Shown: positions 60,038 through 64,000 of the stretch, piece after piece
Position numbering within the stretch: the first letter of the stretch is position 1
Layout of the letters: each line of letters begins with the position of its first letter
Source of the DNA: Rallus limicola
Lineage: Eukaryota; Chordata; Aves; Gruiformes; Rallidae
DNA: 64,000 nucleotides
Assembly (NCBI GenBank): GCA_022605955.1
Contig: JAKCOZ010000018.1
Coordinates: forward strand, 1,620,001 to 1,684,000
Direction: 5' to 3'
Translations under genes and position numbers: made by a program
Notes under the pieces: generated by a model
Database searches by the model: none
The model's input: the letters and a program-made list of their open reading frames with translations, nothing else
What the model was told of the DNA's origin: nothing

Positions 60038-62118
60038 TTAGAAATTACTTCTTTCCACCGGGAACTGAAGTTTTGGTGGAGGCTGAAGTTATCCCCAATG
60101 CAGGGGTCCCTTCCAGTGCTGTCTGCCCCCGGGCGTGCTGGTTTATAACAACGGATTGAGGTGGCTTGGTCAGAAAATGTGGGTGAAGCTGCAGTCCCTG
60201 GGCAGTGCTGGGAAGGTCTGGAGGACAATCTGGCTGGGTGGTGTGGCTGAGAGCTGTGGTGTGCACTCCAGCTGCGCAGGGAGTATTTGCTCATGGATGC
60301 TGAGCAGAGCTCCTAGGTGGATGGCAGGCTGCAGGCAGGAATTGAGGCAGTAAGCAGAGAGGAGACAGTGGCTGTTGGATTCAGTGCAATAGAAGCACGT
60401 CACTAGATAAAAACAGTCGAGGTTCAGGCCCCTGGACCTCCAATAAGTGTACTAGGGGCTCATGTTTGGCTGGGATGGGTCTGGCTCCCTGCAAACCAAG
60501 TGTTGCTCAGGTTCTCTTGGCTTGCTGCAGGTTGGAGGGCCTTTGGTGTACTCCTGCAGCAGGGCTTCCAGCTTCGTGGCCCGTGGAAGCATCTAACCTG
60601 AGCCAACTCATGGGCAGCGAGCAGCAGCCCTTGCAGGTTCCCCTCAGAGCTGTGCTGCTGCTCCCAAATGAGAGGCTGTGGTCGCTGTTGGTGCAACGCA
60701 GCCCAGCTGCATGGTCTTGTAGAGGACTTTGTAGAGTGGAAGTGAACAGAGGCAGGATTTCCCTCTCATTTGGATGCTGAATTGCTGTGGTAGGACAGTT
60801 TAACCCAAAGCCTTTTGAACTTCTCTTTTGCAATGCGTTTGCTCTTGTGGTTGCACTCAGGGGGAACAATGGTTCCCCCAGATACAGAGTGTTGAAACCC
60901 TTTGATTTGTTCACTTCTGTTTGTGAGACCAGGTAGATGAACAACTCTTACCTTTGTTGAATGACTTCAAATTCAAAATGCCCATAGCAGCACCTAGTAG
61001 GTTAAAATAATCTATAATCAAGGTTTGTGACGTTGCTGGAAGAGGCGCTGTGAGGAAGTCGTTTTTTGTATAGGTGTCTGACTTGCAAGGTCGTTGGTGG
61101 CCTTTTTTGGATGCTGGTGACTTGGTGGAGTGGCAAACCAAAGAGGGAGGACAGCAGAGGAGGAGGATGGAGTCTCTAGTTTCCAAAGAGGAGCGGCTAG
61201 CTGGTGTCTACAACTGAAATTAGGATTTACTTCCTCCCCTGGAGACAAACATCCAGGTCATTGTCACAAACTGTACACCGAGCCAGACTGTGTAGTGTGG
61301 TTCCCTTCATCCCTGCACTGGTTTCCTCACCACCGCACAGTGCAGGCATGTGTCGTTCAATGGGCACGAGCAAGTTCCTGCAGAAAGGCCGAGGAGGAAT
61401 TTGTATGTTGAGATGCCCTGAAACATCTACCATTTGGGTCAGATGTTTGAGGTGCCCTCCATGACCCAAACACTAAGCTAAGGGAGATGCCTGATGGGCT
61501 GCATATCTTCACACCACCAAAAAATAATGGAAGGTACTGTTGGACTGCTGTCAAGCCATTCCAAACTCCCAGTGCTGTTGTATTTATGAGCCTGCACCGT
61601 GCTTACAGAGGCACCACGCAGACTCTCCACAAGCTCCCTCCCATCCAGGAGCTGTCTAGCAATATTCTGACAGGATTATGTGTGAAAGAACAAGCTTTGC
61701 TCTTGGCAGGGCTTAGTAGTTTTGGCACCACGCAAAAACTAGTTTTGGTTTCAACTCCAGCTGTTGGGTGTGTGTGGAGATGCGGGGTGGTGCGGACTGT
61801 CAGGGTGGTGCAGGCTGACCCAGGGGCTTTGCTGCAGGCAGCAGCCAGTGTGTAGGGGAGGTAATGCTGTCAGGCCTGATGCTCATCTCCTTCATGGCAA
61901 TGAGATGACTTCAGTAGCAGTAGAAACATGGTTTGAGGAGAGTTGGCTGGGTTCTGGTTTGATCAACTCTACCAAAGCAGTAGAAGTGGAATGGTATGTC
62001 CCCCTGCCATGTCCTCCACAGCTCGGGGCTCTCGCGGCCAGGTCTCAGTACCCAGACAATTCCAGTGGCTGCTGGTCTTTTGCTTGTTTTTTAAGTTTCC
62101 TTTCCCTGATTCTGCACC

Positions 62119-62149
<31 letters not shown>

Positions 62150-63039
62150 GAGCCAGCTTAAAAATCTTCCACTTTTTCTCTTTGTTTGGTTTTTTTGTTT
62201 CTTACACATCGTGTAGCCTGGAGACCGCGAGTGACTGATTCCCAAAGAAAAATATCTCCGTTGCCCAGGCCCATAATTTATAGAATGGCTTTTCTGACCA
62301 GTTGTGTTTTCCATTTAATATATTTTCTGTTTTTCAAATCTCCCCTTTCAAAGCGGAAATGCAGCGTTCCTCAGAGCTGGGATGGGGGAACGCTGCTGAG
62401 AGCTCAATTTAAAGGTCAGGGGCCTGGGGGACGGGGTGTTCCTTTGCTTTCTGCTCTGAAATAGGCTGAAGATGAAGAAAGAAAGGGGAGGTAAACGCTG
62501 TATGGTCGTAAACAGTGCTGCGCGTGCAATGGCGCGTCTGTGCCTCACGCTGTACATCACTGCGGTGGGCTCATTAATGTTCGCTAGAAACGTTTCTGAG
62601 CCGCCATTTCCCAAAAATCATCTGTTCTGTTGTACAAAAACAAATGAAGTCAGCTTTGCCGTTTCCCCGCAGTGCTTTCCCCTGGAAGAAGCCAGCCGTG
62701 GGGCAGGTGGCCAGCTGACATCCCATGGCAAGGGTTCTTTGGGCACGCTCGGCTATATATTTTATGAATCATGTGTGGCTGTGAGTCGGGTGCTGTGCTG
62801 TGTCGTGCCGCTTGATGCCAGCCAGGGCTGATGTGGAAGGAGCGGTCATAGGAGGGCTGCGAAGCTGTATCTGAGAGCCTGTAGCCCGTGTTCCCCCTCT
62901 TAGCTGTGGCTCTTCTCTTCCTCTCCATGCCCAAGGCATGGAGTGTACAGCTGAAAAGGCTGTTGCTGCTCTCTAACTTGCTGGCTTGGGGGTCGTTAAT
63001 GCCAAGGTGCTGGAGATGTGATTTTCTGATCAGTTCAGA
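60038..63039. other. Non-coding DNA, no supported gene
   Basis: Only chance frames are seen. A 21-base A-run lies at 62119-62139. The stretch 62260-62660 is low in repeats, with CpGs, an AAAGGTCA nuclear-receptor half site and ATTAATG motifs, and is a candidate conserved element. Confidence 0.5.
62119..62139 (+). repeat. Poly(A) run, 21 bases
   Basis: An uninterrupted A-run. There is no CR1 or processed-transcript sequence directly upstream, so it looks like a simple repeat rather than a retroposition tail. Confidence 0.85.
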
Positions 63040-63205
63040 CACACAGAATCACAAGGTTGGAAAAGACCTTTAAGATCATCACATCCAACCATTCCTGTCC
63101 TATGCTAAATCATATCCCTAAGTATCTCATCTACCCTTTTTTTTTAAGCACATCCAGGGATGGTGACTCAGCCCCTCTCTGGGCAGCCTGTTCAAGGCCC
63201 TGACA
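63040..63205 (-). mobile_element. CR1 LINE 3' UTR fragment
   Basis: CACACAGAATCACAAGGTTG, AAAAGACCTTTAAGATCATC, ATCTCATCTACC and CTGGGCAGCCTGTTCAAGGC make up the reverse-complement CR1 3' end. It is the same subfamily layout as 47437-47526. Confidence 0.9.
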
Positions 63206-64000
63206 AAGGGTGTAAACTCAGGGAATCCTCTTTGTGTTGATGGGCTGCTTTTATACATATACCGTTTTTACAGGTGTTACTGTAATCAGGAACTGCACAG
63301 CTCTAAGCTAATTACAACTAAGGCCACCTGGCCCTTGTAGAAAGTCTGCATGGGCTTGGATCCACACTGTGGGAGAGGGCACCTGCCTCGGCTCTACTCT
63401 GCAGCAAAGCACGTTCCTCCTCAGAAGGCTTGACCTTTGCAGAAATGCCAGTTGACGAGCCTTAAGGTCGGCACCTGCTGGAGCCCTGACTGCAGATACA
63501 TGGCCAAGGCGTGCCTTGAGATGATGTTCTCCACCTCCTGGCTCTCACTGCTCAGCCTTTTCCTGCATCTTTGTCCAGTGATGGTTTAATGTTCAGGACA
63601 GCATTTCAGTGAGGATCTGGGGCTTTTCTTCATTTTAGTGTCCCATTCTCAGGCCTAAGCCTTGCTTGGTCTTTTAGAGGACTTAGGGGCTGGTTGGGAG
63701 GTGGGAAACCATAGTCAGGGCAGGAGCATTTCCCAAAGCAGCCTGCCATTCTGCCTGAGTTCCCCGTTCATGTGGTGCTATTAGGCCAGTTCCACTGGAT
63801 GCTTACCATTCAAAAGCTTCATCACAGTTGGGAAATAGAAATGAGAAGGAAATTACTGGCTTTTTCCCCGTGTGAAAGTAGTAGAAGAAAGCAATATATT
63901 TTGCAGTCATTAAGGTTAATTTTTTTGTAAAGGAAAATACTTAGTTGTCATTAACCTTTTCAGTTTAAAAAAATACCTTGACTATTTAAGATACAGCTGT
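63206..64000. other. Non-coding DNA, no supported gene
   Basis: Nothing recognisable is seen up to the window end. The last 150 bases are AT-rich. Confidence 0.5.

Noticed and set aside
1..64000. CRISPR array, tRNA or rRNA genes
   Set aside because: No regularly spaced repeats, no cloverleaf-like conserved boxes and no ribosomal sequence were recognised. The window is vertebrate nuclear DNA.

Overview
This window reads as nuclear DNA from a bird. The evidence is a scatter of CR1 non-LTR retrotransposon 3' ends in both orientations, with the typical avian CR1 tail and the C-terminal part of the CR1 reverse transcriptase protein, plus one provirus whose LTR begins in the TGTCCTGGTTTCAG style common in avian class III (ERVL-like) retroviral elements. 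The species cannot be fixed from the sequence alone. No conserved host protein-coding gene, rRNA, tRNA or CRISPR array could be supported. Host open frames are short, overlap on both strands and match no family I recognise.

Layout. Positions 1-6582 are unique non-coding DNA with a perfect 60-bp palindrome (713-772), G-runs, and a homeodomain-like inverted repeat (6040-6086). From 6583 to 34508 the sequence is mostly non-coding, broken by CR1 pieces (6583-7354, 9748-9948, 16719-16796, 26513-26812, 27480-27540, 29773-30213), a diverged ~140-bp duplication (15064 and 17302), a GATA-motif cluster (25691-25900) and a (TC)n tract (33105-33140). Positions 34509-41385 hold a complete minus-strand endogenous retrovirus. 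From 41391 to the end the sequence is again non-coding with CR1 pieces (41547-42169, 47437-47526, 50832-50910, 57403-57799, 59484-60037, 63040-63205) and small tandem repeats.

The provirus is the highlight. It has two 592-bp LTRs that I read as identical at every base, a perfect 5-bp target duplication (ATGGG), a primer-binding site complementary to tRNA-Lys1,2, an open gag of 626 codons and an open pol carrying protease, reverse transcriptase, RNase H and integrase with all catalytic residues visible. Pol lies in the same frame as gag behind a single UAG and has no nearby AUG. A 6-bp hairpin follows the UAG, and its loop is exactly complementary to a site further downstream, which suggests gammaretrovirus-like readthrough. 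There is no env and no dUTPase. The predicted Gag is unusual: it begins with a strongly hydrophobic, probably membrane-inserted region, has no myristoylation glycine and no CCHC zinc knuckle, and contains near-perfect 30-residue Thr/Ala-rich repeats. Together these point to a very recent, probably intracellularly mobile, env-less ERVL-like element with a membrane-anchored Gag.
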